Source: RGIG4576 sp964606575 (GTDB taxonomy: Bacteria > Bacteroidota > Bacteroidia > Bacteroidales > Muribaculaceae). Taken from it: a DNA stretch of 64,000 nt. Below, one piece after another: positions 10,328 through 19,222 of this stretch (positions are counted from its first letter, which is position 1; each line of letters opens with the position of its first letter). Under the pieces are notes generated by a model that worked only from the letters and a program-made list of their open reading frames with translations, made no database searches and was not told the DNA's origin. Made by a program: the position numbers and the translations under genes. The DNA lies in assembly GCA_964606575.1 (NCBI GenBank), contig CAZSHA010000001.1, positions 22,322 to 86,321 on the forward strand. Direction: 5' to 3'.

Positions 10328-11863
10328 ATGAAAAATACAATTCTAGCATCGTTAATGGCTTTAAGCATTATATGCCCAACAAAGAGCAGTGCTGAACATC
10401 AACTAAATTTCAATTACGAGCTTATAGGCAACGTAGGAAGCGGTGATTTCGCACCTTATTATATGGCTTCAAACATTCATGGCATACTAACACAGCCAAA
10501 ATCATTTACAGCCAGAGTCGACCTACACCATAAATGGGATAAATCCAAACGATTCAGCTTAGGTTATGGTGCTACAATGGTGGCAACAGAAGCATCGTCT
10601 ACCACATATTCTATATATGACAGCAATCTAGAAGCCATGACTACACACGATGTTCGGCCAGCCGATGGTTGGATTCAACAACTATATTTAGACATAAAAT
10701 ACCGTAGCCTATTTTTGACTTTAGGAGCTAAAGAAGTTGGGTCTAACATGCTTAACAATCGTCTAAGTTCTGGCGACATGACATGGAGTGCTAATGCTCG
10801 CCCTATTCCAGGTTTTCGTGCTGGATTCATTGAGCCTCAAAACATACCGTTCACCAATGGCTGGTTACTGATAGACGGCGACTTCGGATATTTCAAGCAA
10901 ACAGATAGCGGCTGGCAAGAAGACCACTATAATTATTACAACTATTTTATCACCACAGACACCTGGCTCAACTACAAACGGTGCTACTTCATAACCAATC
11001 CAGAGAAGAATTTCTCTGGAACAATAGGAATGCAAGCCGCATGCCAATTTGGCGGTCTTTGGCAAAAATATAAGAACGGTACAATAGGTGAAGTTGTTGA
11101 CATGAAGCCAGATATTGGAACATTGTTCCGTGCTTTCATTCCAGGTAGAGGCGGTGCTTCTAGTGGTGATGCTGTGAACCGTGAAGGCAACCATTTAGGT
11201 TCATGGGACGTCATGGGTAGATATAAGTTCAAAGATGGCAAAATACTTAAGGCATATTACCAATCTCCTTGGGAAGATGGATCTGGCATAGGCAAACTTA
11301 ACGGTTTTGACGGGCTCTATGGCATTGAATACAAATCAAACAAACCTGTCGGAATAGTAACAGGAGCTGTTGTTGAATACTTGGATTTAATGAATCAAGG
11401 AGGTCCAATCCATTGGGCTGCTGAACATTTCCCCAACTCACCCATGCAGGATGCCGCTGGCGGTTCTGATGATTATTACAACAATTATGCCTATAACGGA
11501 TATCAAAATTATGGGATGGCTATTGGAACGCCTATGTTGAAATCAACCCTTTACAATCTTGACGGATACTTGAGATTCACTGATACAAGATTACAGGGGG
11601 TACATTTAGCAGTAGAAGGCGATCCATTTAATAGATTCTCTTATCGTGCGATGTTCTCATACCGCAAAGCATGGGGAACGACCTATATACCTATGTCAAA
11701 AGCACGAGAGAACACATCTGCAATGATTGAATGCAGGTACTATTGGAATAAACATCCTTATCCAATATTTAAAGCACAAGTGGCATTAGACCGGGGTTCT
11801 CTATATGGTAATAACTTCGGCGTGCTGCTATCAGTATCTATTCGCGGACTTCTTAAATTTTAA
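10328..11863 (+). CDS. Wzi-family outer-membrane beta-barrel protein
   Basis: 511 residues with a signal peptide ending near KSSA. Alternating polar and aromatic strands run through the whole protein, with landmarks GNVGSGDFAPYYMASN, TLGAKEVGSN and NNFGVLLSVSIRGLLKF; the C-terminal Phe suits outer-membrane insertion. This fits the capsule-assembly Wzi family as seen in Bacteroidota. Wzi in E. coli anchors capsule at the surface; the role here may differ, because no capsule locus is adjacent. It lies between the phosphodiesterase and a small lipoprotein, spaced 26 and 5 bp, so a three-gene operon is likely. Confidence 0.75.
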   Translation: MKNTILASLMALSIICPTKSSAEHQLNFNYELIGNVGSGDFAPYYMASNIHGILTQPKSFTARVDLHHKWDKSKRFSLGYGATMVATEASSTTYSIYDSNLEAMTTHDVRPADGWIQQLYLDIKYRSLFLTLGAKEVGSNMLNNRLSSGDMTWSANARPIPGFRAGFIEPQNIPFTNGWLLIDGDFGYFKQTDSGWQEDHYNYYNYFITTDTWLNYKRCYFITNPEKNFSGTIGMQAACQFGGLWQKYKNGTIGEVVDMKPDIGTLFRAFIPGRGGASSGDAVNREGNHLGSWDVMGRYKFKDGKILKAYYQSPWEDGSGIGKLNGFDGLYGIEYKSNKPVGIVTGAVVEYLDLMNQGGPIHWAAEHFPNSPMQDAAGGSDDYYNNYAYNGYQNYGMAIGTPMLKSTLYNLDGYLRFTDTRLQGVHLAVEGDPFNRFSYRAMFSYRKAWGTTYIPMSKARENTSAMIECRYYWNKHPYPIFKAQVALDRGSLYGNNFGVLLSVSIRGLLKF

Positions 11864-11868
11864 CGACA

Positions 11869-12297
11869 ATGAGAACAAGAATCTTACAGGTATTCCTATT
11901 TATTATAACGCTTGCTATCACAAGCAACTGTACAAGAAACAACGGTGATATAGGTCCGTTGTTCGGTACTTGGCACATGACTTCTATATCAATAAACGAC
12001 GAGGAAATCAGCAGTTACAGTGGCACTGTCTATTTCAGTTTCCAATCCACAGTGCATTTGCAGAAATTAGTGGACGAAACCACTTACGACTATGATGAAC
12101 GATATTCTTTATGGAGATATGAAGGAAATAACCTAGTTCTAGATTTTTCTGATCCCTATTATACCCCCCTAGAGATAACCGGGATGAAAAACGGTATTAA
12201 CGTCTTAACGATAGAAAAGTTGAAAGGAGATGTTCTTGTGCTGTCTTATATAAACCCCGAAGGGGATGAATATACATACACTTTCAGGAAATGGTGA
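11869..12297 (+). CDS. Small lipocalin-like lipoprotein
   Basis: 142 residues. A hydrophobic leader ends in TSNC, a slightly atypical lipobox. The mature part is a beta-rich domain with GTWHMTSISIND at its start and LSYINPEGDEYTYTFRKW at its end, which resembles the small lipocalin-like lipoproteins common in Bacteroidales. It starts 5 bp after the wzi-like stop. Function unknown; a periplasm-facing or surface accessory of its operon partner is a guess. Confidence 0.6.
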   Translation: MRTRILQVFLFIITLAITSNCTRNNGDIGPLFGTWHMTSISINDEEISSYSGTVYFSFQSTVHLQKLVDETTYDYDERYSLWRYEGNNLVLDFSDPYYTPLEITGMKNGINVLTIEKLKGDVLVLSYINPEGDEYTYTFRKW

Positions 12298-12304
12298 TAT
12301 AAAA

Positions 12305-12336
12305 TTTGCGACAAATTCAAAAAAACACGACCTTTG
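12305..12336 (+). promoter_or_regulatory. Promoter of the alpha-amylase gene
   Basis: TTTG at 12305-12308, 20 bp, then GACCTTTG at 12329-12336 (one mismatch to TAnnTTTG), 31 bp before the chosen ATG. It supports the 12368 start: the upstream in-frame ATG at 12266 lies inside the lipoprotein gene and ahead of this promoter. Confidence 0.65.
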
Positions 12337-12367
12337 CACAATATTTTATTTAACTATATATAAACCT

Positions 12368-15106
12368 ATGAACTACAATTTCTTATTAAAACTATTTTTA
12401 TCTATAGTTTTCACATTAGGTATAACACCTAAGACGTTCTCACAAGGATGGGAAGAGAATTATGGCGGTGTTATGCTGCAAGGATTTTACTGGGACTCCT
12501 TTGATGACACAAAATGGACAAATTTAACATCACAAGCTGATGAGCTTTCTGCTTATTTCGACCTAATATGGGTTCCTAATAGCGGTGCTAGCGGATATTA
12601 TTCTATGGGATACAATCCTCAATATTGGTTCATGCACGAGAGTTCTTTCGGAACAGAAAGCGAACTTCGCAACATGATTAACACCTTCAAAGCTAAAGGT
12701 ACAGGATTTATTGCCGATGTTGTAATCAATCACCGTAACGGAGTCTATGGGTGGTATGATTTCCCTATTGAAACCGACCATAAAGGCAACACTTGGGAGC
12801 TTGGGCTATGGGCAATATGCGGCAACGATGAAATGGCAGACGAAGAGGGACAACCCACTCCTACAGGAGCTAATGATGAAGGCGAGAATTTTGACGGATG
12901 CCGAGATCTTGATCACACCAACACTTATGTACAAGATGCTATCAAAGCCTACCTTGACTTCTTACTGAACGATTTGGGATACACGGGCTTCAGATACGAC
13001 ATGACAAAGGGTTATGCGGCATATTATACAGGACTATATAATGAGGCGGCAAAACCTAGATTCTCAGTAGGAGAATATTGGGACAGCAACTACGACAATG
13101 TTACAGGATGGATTGACGGAACGATAAGAAACAATTCTATACAATCGGCAGCATTCGACTTCCCTTGCAAATATGCTATGAACGAGGCATTCACTGCCAG
13201 CAGCAGCGACTTCACAAAATTAGCTTGGTGGCGTAGCGACCTCAATGCGAACCAACCTGCTGGACTCGTTCACATGGACGGTTTCCGCCGTTTCTCAGTA
13301 ACCTTTGTCGACAACCACGACACTTACCGTGACGGTAGCAAATTCACAAACGATACTTACGTGCAAGCCGCCAACGCATTCATTTTGTGCAGCCCTGGAA
13401 CTCCTTGTGTGTTCCTACCTCACTGGAAAGCATACAAAGATGAGATTAAGAAACTTATCGACATCAGGAAATCTGTAGGCGTACACAACCAAAGTTCTGT
13501 AGAAGTTTGGGAAGCATCAACTAGCGTTTATGCTGCAAAAGTATATGGAACTAACGGTGACTTGTTCATCAAAGTGGGTTATGGCGATTATTCTCCTACA
13601 GGCTATAGCTCTGATGAAATCGTGGCTTCAGGCGAAGGATATTGCGTTTGGACAAAGTCTGCGATAACCAGCGGTGAGGACAAAATAGTACCACCTAACG
13701 ACAGCAATGGTATATCGGTATATTTAAAGAAAGAATCTGTACCTAGCACATGGACTTCTGTTTATTATTACGGTTGGGATAACGACAATGAAAGAGTGAC
13801 CGCAGCATGGCCAGGAGCAGAAGTAACAAAAATTGTCACTATCAACAACGTGGAATATTACAAATACACTTTCGATTCTTCTATTGAATCACTAAACGTA
13901 GTATTTTCTAACGGCAACGGATCACAGTCAGCAGATGTCACAGACATTACAGCCGATACATATTATAGCATCTCCACTACAGGAAGCGACGGCAAACATA
14001 CAGTCACACCTATCACTGCTCCTACAGGGACTGAAACCAGTGACCCTATTTCAGTATATTTGAAAAAGAATTCTGTACCTAGCACATGGGGAGCTGTTAA
14101 ATATTACGCATGGGATAGCGACGGAACCACTTTGCTTGGTGCATGGTCTGGTACTGAAGTTAGCACCGAAATCATCAACGGTTCTGAATATTATGTGTAC
14201 ACATTCCCAGAAACAGTAACTTCTCTAAATGTTATTTTTAATGACGGAACAAATCAAACTGTTGATATTAAAGGTATAACAGAAACCACCTATTATAGCA
14301 TCAGCAATCTTACAGACAACAAGTATAACGTAGAGGAAATAACTGTAGTACCAGAAGGAGGTATATCCGTATATTTGAAAAAAAACTCTGTATCTTCTTG
14401 GTCAAACGTCAACTATTACGCTTGGGACAACAGCGGTAACTTATTATTAGGAGCTTGGCCGGGCACACAAATCAAAGAAACCGTATCTATAGGCGGTAAT
14501 GACTATTACGTGTATACATTCCCTACTAATGTCACATCACTGAATGTTATTTTTAATAATGGTACAGGACAAACCGATGACATTAAGAATATCACTCAGA
14601 CCTCTTATTTCAGCATCAATTCCGATTTCAGCTACAACCAGTACGAAAGCACCATTTCTGTTTACCTTGACAAACAGTCGGCATCGGCATGGTCGAATGT
14701 TAATTACTATGCTTGGGACGACAACGAGAACCCGTTACTTGGCTCTTGGCCTGGTACGCAAGTTAAAGAAACCATTATCGGCGAAGACGGAAAAGAATAT
14801 TATTGCTACACATTTGATCCTTCTATAGAATCATTAAACATAATCTTTAATGACGGAACAAACCAAACTAGCGATATTAAGGGAATAACAAAATCTATAT
14901 TCTATTCTCTTAACAGCACTAGCGGCACTGCAATCTCTGTATCAACCGTTAGCACCGACATAGCTACTGGAGTTGAAGAAATTGCGATTGAGGATAGCGA
15001 AGCTAGAATAGAGTATTACAACTTGCAAGGCATTAAGGTGGAGAATCCAACACCTGGCTTATATATCAAAAAACAAGGAGCAAAAGCCACGAAAGTTGTT
15101 TTCTAA
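12368..15106 (+). CDS. Secreted GH13 alpha-amylase with four starch-binding repeats and T9SS tail
   Basis: 912 residues from MNYNFLLKLF, a signal peptide ending near TFSQ. The GH13 barrel keeps its conserved regions: DVVINHR, GFRYDMTKG (nucleophile D211), SVGEYWD (acid/base E236) and FVDNHDT (D318). It hydrolyses alpha-1,4 links in starch-like glucans. Four tandem CBM26-like modules follow, beginning near nt 13709, 14048, 14360 and 14651. Each opens with ISVYL and carries conserved Trp/Tyr (YYAWD, AWPGT) and LNVIFNDG. The final 45 residues are a T9SS-type sorting tail (YYNLQGIKV, GLYIKKQG). It stands alone, not in a Sus-type locus: no SusC/SusD pair is nearby. Confidence 0.92.
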   Translation: MNYNFLLKLFLSIVFTLGITPKTFSQGWEENYGGVMLQGFYWDSFDDTKWTNLTSQADELSAYFDLIWVPNSGASGYYSMGYNPQYWFMHESSFGTESELRNMINTFKAKGTGFIADVVINHRNGVYGWYDFPIETDHKGNTWELGLWAICGNDEMADEEGQPTPTGANDEGENFDGCRDLDHTNTYVQDAIKAYLDFLLNDLGYTGFRYDMTKGYAAYYTGLYNEAAKPRFSVGEYWDSNYDNVTGWIDGTIRNNSIQSAAFDFPCKYAMNEAFTASSSDFTKLAWWRSDLNANQPAGLVHMDGFRRFSVTFVDNHDTYRDGSKFTNDTYVQAANAFILCSPGTPCVFLPHWKAYKDEIKKLIDIRKSVGVHNQSSVEVWEASTSVYAAKVYGTNGDLFIKVGYGDYSPTGYSSDEIVASGEGYCVWTKSAITSGEDKIVPPNDSNGISVYLKKESVPSTWTSVYYYGWDNDNERVTAAWPGAEVTKIVTINNVEYYKYTFDSSIESLNVVFSNGNGSQSADVTDITADTYYSISTTGSDGKHTVTPITAPTGTETSDPISVYLKKNSVPSTWGAVKYYAWDSDGTTLLGAWSGTEVSTEIINGSEYYVYTFPETVTSLNVIFNDGTNQTVDIKGITETTYYSISNLTDNKYNVEEITVVPEGGISVYLKKNSVSSWSNVNYYAWDNSGNLLLGAWPGTQIKETVSIGGNDYYVYTFPTNVTSLNVIFNNGTGQTDDIKNITQTSYFSINSDFSYNQYESTISVYLDKQSASAWSNVNYYAWDDNENPLLGSWPGTQVKETIIGEDGKEYYCYTFDPSIESLNIIFNDGTNQTSDIKGITKSIFYSLNSTSGTAISVSTVSTDIATGVEEIAIEDSEARIEYYNLQGIKVENPTPGLYIKKQGAKATKVVF
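13709..14940 (+). repeat. Four in-frame repeats coding CBM26-like modules
   Basis: Units of about 300 bp, each coding a module of about 100 residues, start near 13709, 14048, 14360 and 14651. Units 2 and 3 are closest to each other in protein sequence; unit 1 is the most divergent and has a longer spacer. The conservation follows protein motifs rather than constant DNA identity, so these are old domain duplications. Confidence 0.8.
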
Positions 15107-15160
15107 CCGATCAATGTAATGTTCTCATCCGAATCAGAACCTAACGAATTCATATTAGCG

Positions 15161-15189
15161 GAGCTGCGGATTTTGCCGCAGCTCTTTTT
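15161..15189 (+). terminator. Rho-independent terminator after the amylase gene
   Basis: A perfect 9-bp stem, GAGCTGCGG (15161-15169) with CCGCAGCTC (15176-15184), a 6-nt loop and a T-run. Its T-run also supplies the -33 TTTG of the tyrS promoter. Confidence 0.92.
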
Positions 15190-15218
15190 GTCATATTCGT
15201 TTTAATATGCTAACTTTG
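15187..15218 (+). promoter_or_regulatory. tyrS promoter
   Basis: TTTG (15187-15190), 20 bp, TAACTTTG (15211-15218): a perfect match to the Bacteroidota housekeeping consensus, 36 bp before the tyrS ATG. Confidence 0.85.
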
Positions 15219-15254
15219 CAACCACAGATAATAATTTAAAAATCATATATTTCA

Positions 15255-16547
15255 ATGAATTTTGTAGAAGAACTAAAGTGGCGTGGCATGGTACATGACA
15301 TGATGCCAGGCACAGAAGAACAACTTGCTAAAGAAATGACATCAGCTTATGTCGGTATCGACCCAACAGCCGATTCTTTACATATAGGACACCTTGTCAG
15401 TGTGATGATGCTTAAACATTTCCAAAATGCAGGACACCGTCCTATAGCATTGGTAGGAGGTGCTACTGGTATGATTGGTGACCCCTCAATGAAATCGCAA
15501 GAACGTGTGCTTATTGACGAGGAAACACTTCGACACAACCAAGAATGTATAAAAAAACAACTTGCCAAGTTCTTGGATTTCGATAGCGATGCTCCTAACC
15601 ACGCAGAATTGGTAAACAACTACGATTGGATGAAAGATTATTCTTTCTTGAACTTCATACGTGACATCGGTAAGCACATCACCGTAAACTACATGATGGC
15701 AAAAGATTCTGTCAAGAAACGTCTTGGAGGTGAAGCTCAACACGGAATGTCATTCACTGAATTCTCTTACCAGCTGCTACAAGGCTACGACTTCTTATAT
15801 TTATACCGCAACAAGAATTGCCGTCTTCAAATGGGGGGAAGCGACCAATGGGGTAATATAACCACTGGAACAGAGCTAATACGACGCACCGACGGCGGTG
15901 AGGCTTTTGCATTGACTTGTCCGCTTATAACAAAGGCTGACGGCAAGAAATTCGGTAAGACTGAAAGCGGAAATGTTTGGCTAGACCCTAAACGCACTTC
16001 TCCTTACAAGTTCTACCAATTCTGGCTTAACGTGAGTGACGAGGAAGCTGAAAAGTACATCAAGATTTTCACCATGCTAAACCAAGAGGAAATTCAGGCT
16101 CTTATAGCAGAACAGGCAGAAAATCCAGGACTACGCCCAATTCAGAAAAGATTAGCGAAAGAGATTACCATAATGGTACACTCCGAAGCCGATTATGAAG
16201 CAGCAGTAGAAGCATCGCAAATACTTTTCTCAAACAAAGCACAAGAGATTCTACACAAAATAGATGAAGACACTTTGTTAAGCGTATTTGAAGGAGTTCC
16301 TCAATACGAAGTAGATAAATCAATGATTGAAGCAGGCGTGTCATTGGCTAATTTAACTACCGACAACGCCCCAGTTTTTGCCTCAAAAGGCGAGATGCGC
16401 AAGTTAACCCAAGGTGGAGGTGTCGCAATAAACAAAGAGAAAGTGACCGACCCTAACATGACAATTAACGCATCACATCTGCTAAACGGTAAATACATCC
16501 TTGCTCAACGAGGAAAGAAGAACTATTATTTAATTATTGCAAAATAA
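15255..16547 (+). CDS. tyrS: Tyrosyl-tRNA synthetase
   Basis: 430 residues, full length for bacterial TyrRS. Class I signature LHIGHLV near residue 42, the tyrosine-pocket motif QGYDFLYLY, QMGGSDQWGNIT, and a KMSKS-equivalent KFGKTES near residue 236. An S4-like RNA-binding domain closes the protein (GEMRKLTQGGGVAINKEKV). It charges tRNA-Tyr in the cytoplasm. It has its own consensus promoter and stands alone. Confidence 0.98.
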   Translation: MNFVEELKWRGMVHDMMPGTEEQLAKEMTSAYVGIDPTADSLHIGHLVSVMMLKHFQNAGHRPIALVGGATGMIGDPSMKSQERVLIDEETLRHNQECIKKQLAKFLDFDSDAPNHAELVNNYDWMKDYSFLNFIRDIGKHITVNYMMAKDSVKKRLGGEAQHGMSFTEFSYQLLQGYDFLYLYRNKNCRLQMGGSDQWGNITTGTELIRRTDGGEAFALTCPLITKADGKKFGKTESGNVWLDPKRTSPYKFYQFWLNVSDEEAEKYIKIFTMLNQEEIQALIAEQAENPGLRPIQKRLAKEITIMVHSEADYEAAVEASQILFSNKAQEILHKIDEDTLLSVFEGVPQYEVDKSMIEAGVSLANLTTDNAPVFASKGEMRKLTQGGGVAINKEKVTDPNMTINASHLLNGKYILAQRGKKNYYLIIAK

Positions 16548-16558
16548 TTGCTTTGAAA

Positions 16559-16590
16559 TTTGGCGAAATAAATAAATAATATTACCTTTG
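16559..16590 (+). promoter_or_regulatory. tRNA-Gln promoter
   Basis: TTTG (16559-16562), 20 bp, TACCTTTG (16583-16590), ending 37 bp before the tRNA. Confidence 0.8.
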
Positions 16591-16627
16591 CAACGCATTT
16601 AGGACGATGAGTCCTTTATGATAGGAT

Positions 16628-16701
16628 TGTCTTATGGTGTAATGGTAGCACTGCAGTTTTTGGTTCTGCCTGTCAAGGTTCGAATCCTTGTAAGACAACC
16701 A
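16628..16701 (+). tRNA. tRNA-Gln (anticodon TTG)
   Basis: The cloverleaf folds: acceptor TGTCTTA/TAAGACA with U1-A72 as expected for tRNA-Gln, D stem GTG/CAC, an anticodon arm with loop TTTTGGT giving anticodon TTG (with a T-T mismatch closing the loop), and T arm CAAGG/CCTTG around TTCGAAT. Discriminator A, and CCA is encoded (16699-16701). The short D arm is normal for this tRNA. Confidence 0.95.
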
Positions 16702-16708
16702 CGAATGA

Positions 16709-16736
16709 CCTCTGAACAAAATTCAGAGGTTTTTTG
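16709..16736 (+). terminator. Terminator after tRNA-Gln
   Basis: CCTCTGAA (16709-16716) pairs perfectly with TTCAGAGG (16722-16729) around a 5-nt loop and is followed by a T-run. Confidence 0.92.
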
Positions 16737-17059
16737 TTTAGTTAAAGCAAATGTTAAATTTTAACATTTATGAGATTTTAAATATTAAAATATTTAGAAT
16801 TACATTATCACTTATCTTCATAAAAAATGTTAATCATAAAACATTTTACGCATCAATAAAAATACCAGTAACCCACAATCAATCAGCCAAATAAGCACAG
16901 AAACAACATCCCATCAACATCCATTTCAAATGTTTATATATGTTTAATTAATTTGTTTTTGAATAGTGTTTTTATACCTTTGTGATGCTATCGCATAGCA
17001 TAAGATAGAAATATACTCAGTAAACGAACCTAGCTTTAGGGTATTACGCAATAGTTGAG
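16737..17059. other. Gene-free AT-rich interval with a palindrome and a promoter
   Basis: No ORF or RNA gene is seen. It contains a palindrome at 16749-16769 (AAATGTTAAA, then T and its complement) and the promoter of the NlpC/P60 gene at 16952-16982. The rest is featureless AT-rich sequence. Confidence 0.6.
16952..16982 (+). promoter_or_regulatory. Promoter of the NlpC/P60 gene
   Basis: TTTG (16952-16955), 19 bp, TACCTTTG (16975-16982). The leader to the ATG at 17060 is about 70 nt. Confidence 0.75.
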
Positions 17060-17680
17060 ATGATACAGAGCAGAAAAATATTAGCTACATTAGTTATGGC
17101 AGTTTTTGTCATGACATCTGCTGTATCTGCTAAAGCTCAATTCATTGTAAAAAAGCGAGGAACAATCAAAGAGCAAATCGCAAATTCAACTTTGATAAAC
17201 GGTGACGAGCTGGATCACGTGATTGCCGACATGCTTGACTACGCATCCAAATTCAAAGGAACACGTTACCGCTTAGGAGCGACTGGACCTAACAGATTTG
17301 ACTGCTCTGGTTTTACTAGTCATGTGTTTGCTAAATTCGGATATGAACTTAATCGCACTTCTCGAGAACAAGTAAACAATGGCAGGCTTGTGGCAAAAAA
17401 CGAATTACACCCAGGCGATTTGGTGTTTTTCAACGGTCGCAGAGCAGGCGGTTCACGCATAGGTCATGTTGGTATAGTCACAACAGCCGACAACGAGAAT
17501 GAAACTTTTGAATTCATTCATGCCAGCACATCTAAAGGCGTGGTTATCAGCAAATCGACTGAGCCATACTTTCACAAGCGCTATGTAAAAGCATGCCGAG
17601 TGATTGAGAGTGAGGAAGAAGAAATCTTCGGTGCCGACATTATATTCGATTTCACCCTAGATAGCTACGACATATTTTAA
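17060..17680 (+). CDS. Secreted NlpC/P60 (C40) cell-wall hydrolase
   Basis: 206 residues with a signal peptide (hydrophobic run ending in SAKAQ). The C40 domain runs from about residue 45 to 185: FKGTRYRLG, NRFDCSGFTS (catalytic Cys), HPGDLVFF, RIGHVGIV (catalytic His) and FEFIHAS (third polar residue). Such enzymes cleave peptidoglycan stem peptides, usually between D-Glu and the diamino acid. An acidic tail (SEEEEIFGAD) is unusual but has no clear meaning. Single gene with its own promoter and terminator. Confidence 0.93.
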   Translation: MIQSRKILATLVMAVFVMTSAVSAKAQFIVKKRGTIKEQIANSTLINGDELDHVIADMLDYASKFKGTRYRLGATGPNRFDCSGFTSHVFAKFGYELNRTSREQVNNGRLVAKNELHPGDLVFFNGRRAGGSRIGHVGIVTTADNENETFEFIHASTSKGVVISKSTEPYFHKRYVKACRVIESEEEEIFGADIIFDFTLDSYDIF

Positions 17681-17718
17681 GAATAACAATTAACATTATC
17701 ATAATATCTCTCAACAAT

Positions 17719-17752
17719 GAAAAAGGTTTCTAGTGATAGAAGCCTTTTTTGC
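17719..17752 (+). terminator. Terminator after the NlpC/P60 gene
   Basis: AAAAAGGTTTCTA pairs with TAGAAGCCTTTTTT through one wobble around a GTGA loop, ending in T's. Confidence 0.85.
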
Positions 17753-17802
17753 TTTCCTTCTTAATCTTAGAGCTTTTGATATTCACTTTCGTTTCTTTGT
17801 TG

Positions 17803-17810
17803 TATCTTTG
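17803..17810 (+). promoter_or_regulatory. -7 box before the U32 gene
   Basis: TATCTTTG matches TAnnTTTG and lies 22 bp before the ATG at 17833. A TTTG lies upstream at 17775-17778, but its 24-bp spacing is long. It supports the 17833 start over the in-frame ATG at 17749. Confidence 0.6.
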
Positions 17811-17832
17811 CGAAAAGATTCATGAATTTGAG

Positions 17833-19107
17833 ATGGAAAGAAAAGATTTTGAGATAATGGCGCCAGTAGGGTCGTATGAGTCACTTGTAGCGGCAGTACA
17901 AGGCGGAGCAGATGCAATATATTTCGGTATTGAAGGGTTGAACATGCGTGCCAATTCGGCTAACAACTTCACTATCGACGATTTGCATAAAATTGCCGAG
18001 TATTGTCATGAGAATGGGCTAAAAAGCTATCTCACCGTAAACACAGTCATATACGACAACGATATAGACACCATGCACAATATTATCAACGCAGCAAAAG
18101 AAGCAAAAATATCGGCAATCATAGCCAGCGATCTTGCCGCAATCTTATATGCACGTAGCATTGGTGTGGAAGTTCACATCTCAACCCAAGTAAATATATC
18201 TAATAGCGAAGCGGTAAAATTCTACTCGCAATTTGCCGATGTGGTAGTATTGGCTCGTGAGCTGAACCTCGAACAAGTATACAACATACACCAATCCATT
18301 CTAAAAAACGACATAAGAGGTCCTCACGGAGATTTAGTACGTATCGAGATGTTCTGTCACGGAGCTTTGTGTATGGCTGTTTCAGGTAAATGCTATATGA
18401 GTCTACATGAGATGAACCGAAGTGCTAACCGTGGTGCTTGCGGGCAGATATGCCGACGCAGCTACACCGTGACCGACCGTGACACAGGCGAGCAACTTGA
18501 CATCGAGAACCAATACATCATGTCACCTAAGGATTTGAAGACCATACATTTCATGAACAAGATGATTGATGCTGGGGTACGAGTATTCAAGATAGAAGGA
18601 CGCGCAAGAGGCGCAGAATATGTACGCACAGCCGTCAGTTGCTACAACGAAGCCATAAACTCCTATATCGAAGGAACGTTCAACGAAGATAAAATAGCCA
18701 ATTGGGATGAACGCCTGAAGACCATTTTCAACCGAGGTTTCTGGAATGGCTATTATTTAGGGCAACGACTCGGAGAATGGACCTCTAAATACGGCTCATC
18801 TGCCACCAAGATTAAAGTATACGCCGCTAAAGGCATACGTTACTTCTCAAAGATAGGGGTTGCCGAGTTCCAAATGGAGGCAGGAGAACTAAGTGTAGGC
18901 GATGAAGTGATAATAACAGGACCTACGACTGGTGCTGTAAACGTAAAAATTGAAGAAATCAGAGTAAATCTCGTTCCTGTCGAGAAAGCTAAAAAAGGCG
19001 AAAGATTCTCTATTAAAATTGCCGATAAGATACGACCAAGCGACAAGATGTTCCTATGGAAGAATGTTGAAGAACTAAAACTTGGAGAACATCGAGAAAT
19101 CAAATAA
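17833..19107 (+). CDS. trhP: U32-family protein, tRNA uridine hydroxylation (TrhP/YegQ type)
   Basis: 424 residues from MERKDFEIMAPVGS; the longer frame from 17749 adds a hydrophobic stretch upstream of the promoter and is rejected. Landmarks are GGADAIYFGI, the metal-site segment FCHGALCMAVSGKCYMSLHEMNRSANRGACGQICRR (quoted in part: CHGALCMA and GACGQICRR) with its conserved cysteines, and IEGRARGAEYV. U32 proteins of this length take part in prephenate-dependent 5-hydroxyuridine formation at tRNA wobble position 34. Older annotations call it collagenase-like peptidase. Symbol by family similarity. Confidence 0.82.
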   Translation: MERKDFEIMAPVGSYESLVAAVQGGADAIYFGIEGLNMRANSANNFTIDDLHKIAEYCHENGLKSYLTVNTVIYDNDIDTMHNIINAAKEAKISAIIASDLAAILYARSIGVEVHISTQVNISNSEAVKFYSQFADVVVLARELNLEQVYNIHQSILKNDIRGPHGDLVRIEMFCHGALCMAVSGKCYMSLHEMNRSANRGACGQICRRSYTVTDRDTGEQLDIENQYIMSPKDLKTIHFMNKMIDAGVRVFKIEGRARGAEYVRTAVSCYNEAINSYIEGTFNEDKIANWDERLKTIFNRGFWNGYYLGQRLGEWTSKYGSSATKIKVYAAKGIRYFSKIGVAEFQMEAGELSVGDEVIITGPTTGAVNVKIEEIRVNLVPVEKAKKGERFSIKIADKIRPSDKMFLWKNVEELKLGEHREIK

Positions 19108-19136
19108 GTGCTCATTTCAAAAATATTATCCGACAC

Positions 19137-19172
19137 TAAAAAAGTGGTCACAACCTCACGGTCATGACCACT
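19137..19172 (-). terminator. Minus-strand terminator of the dehydrogenase gene
   Basis: AGTGGTCA (19143-19150) and TGACCACT (19165-19172) pair perfectly; read on the minus strand the hairpin is followed by a run of T's (19143-19137). Confidence 0.85.
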
Positions 19173-19222
19173 CACCAATTATATTATTATGAAAACAATT
19201 TTAAGCCATTTTACGAATGTTA

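Noticed and set aside
12266..12367. Upstream start of the alpha-amylase giving 34 extra residues
   Set aside because: It overlaps the lipoprotein gene, precedes the promoter and would bury the signal peptide.
13709..14940. Regular repeats that might be taken for a CRISPR or minisatellite
   Set aside because: Units are about 300 bp, in frame and protein-conserved; they are CBM modules.
17749..17832. Hydrophobic N-terminal extension of the U32 protein
   Set aside because: It reads through the terminator T-run and the -7 box of the gene; the family starts at MERKDFEIMAPVG.
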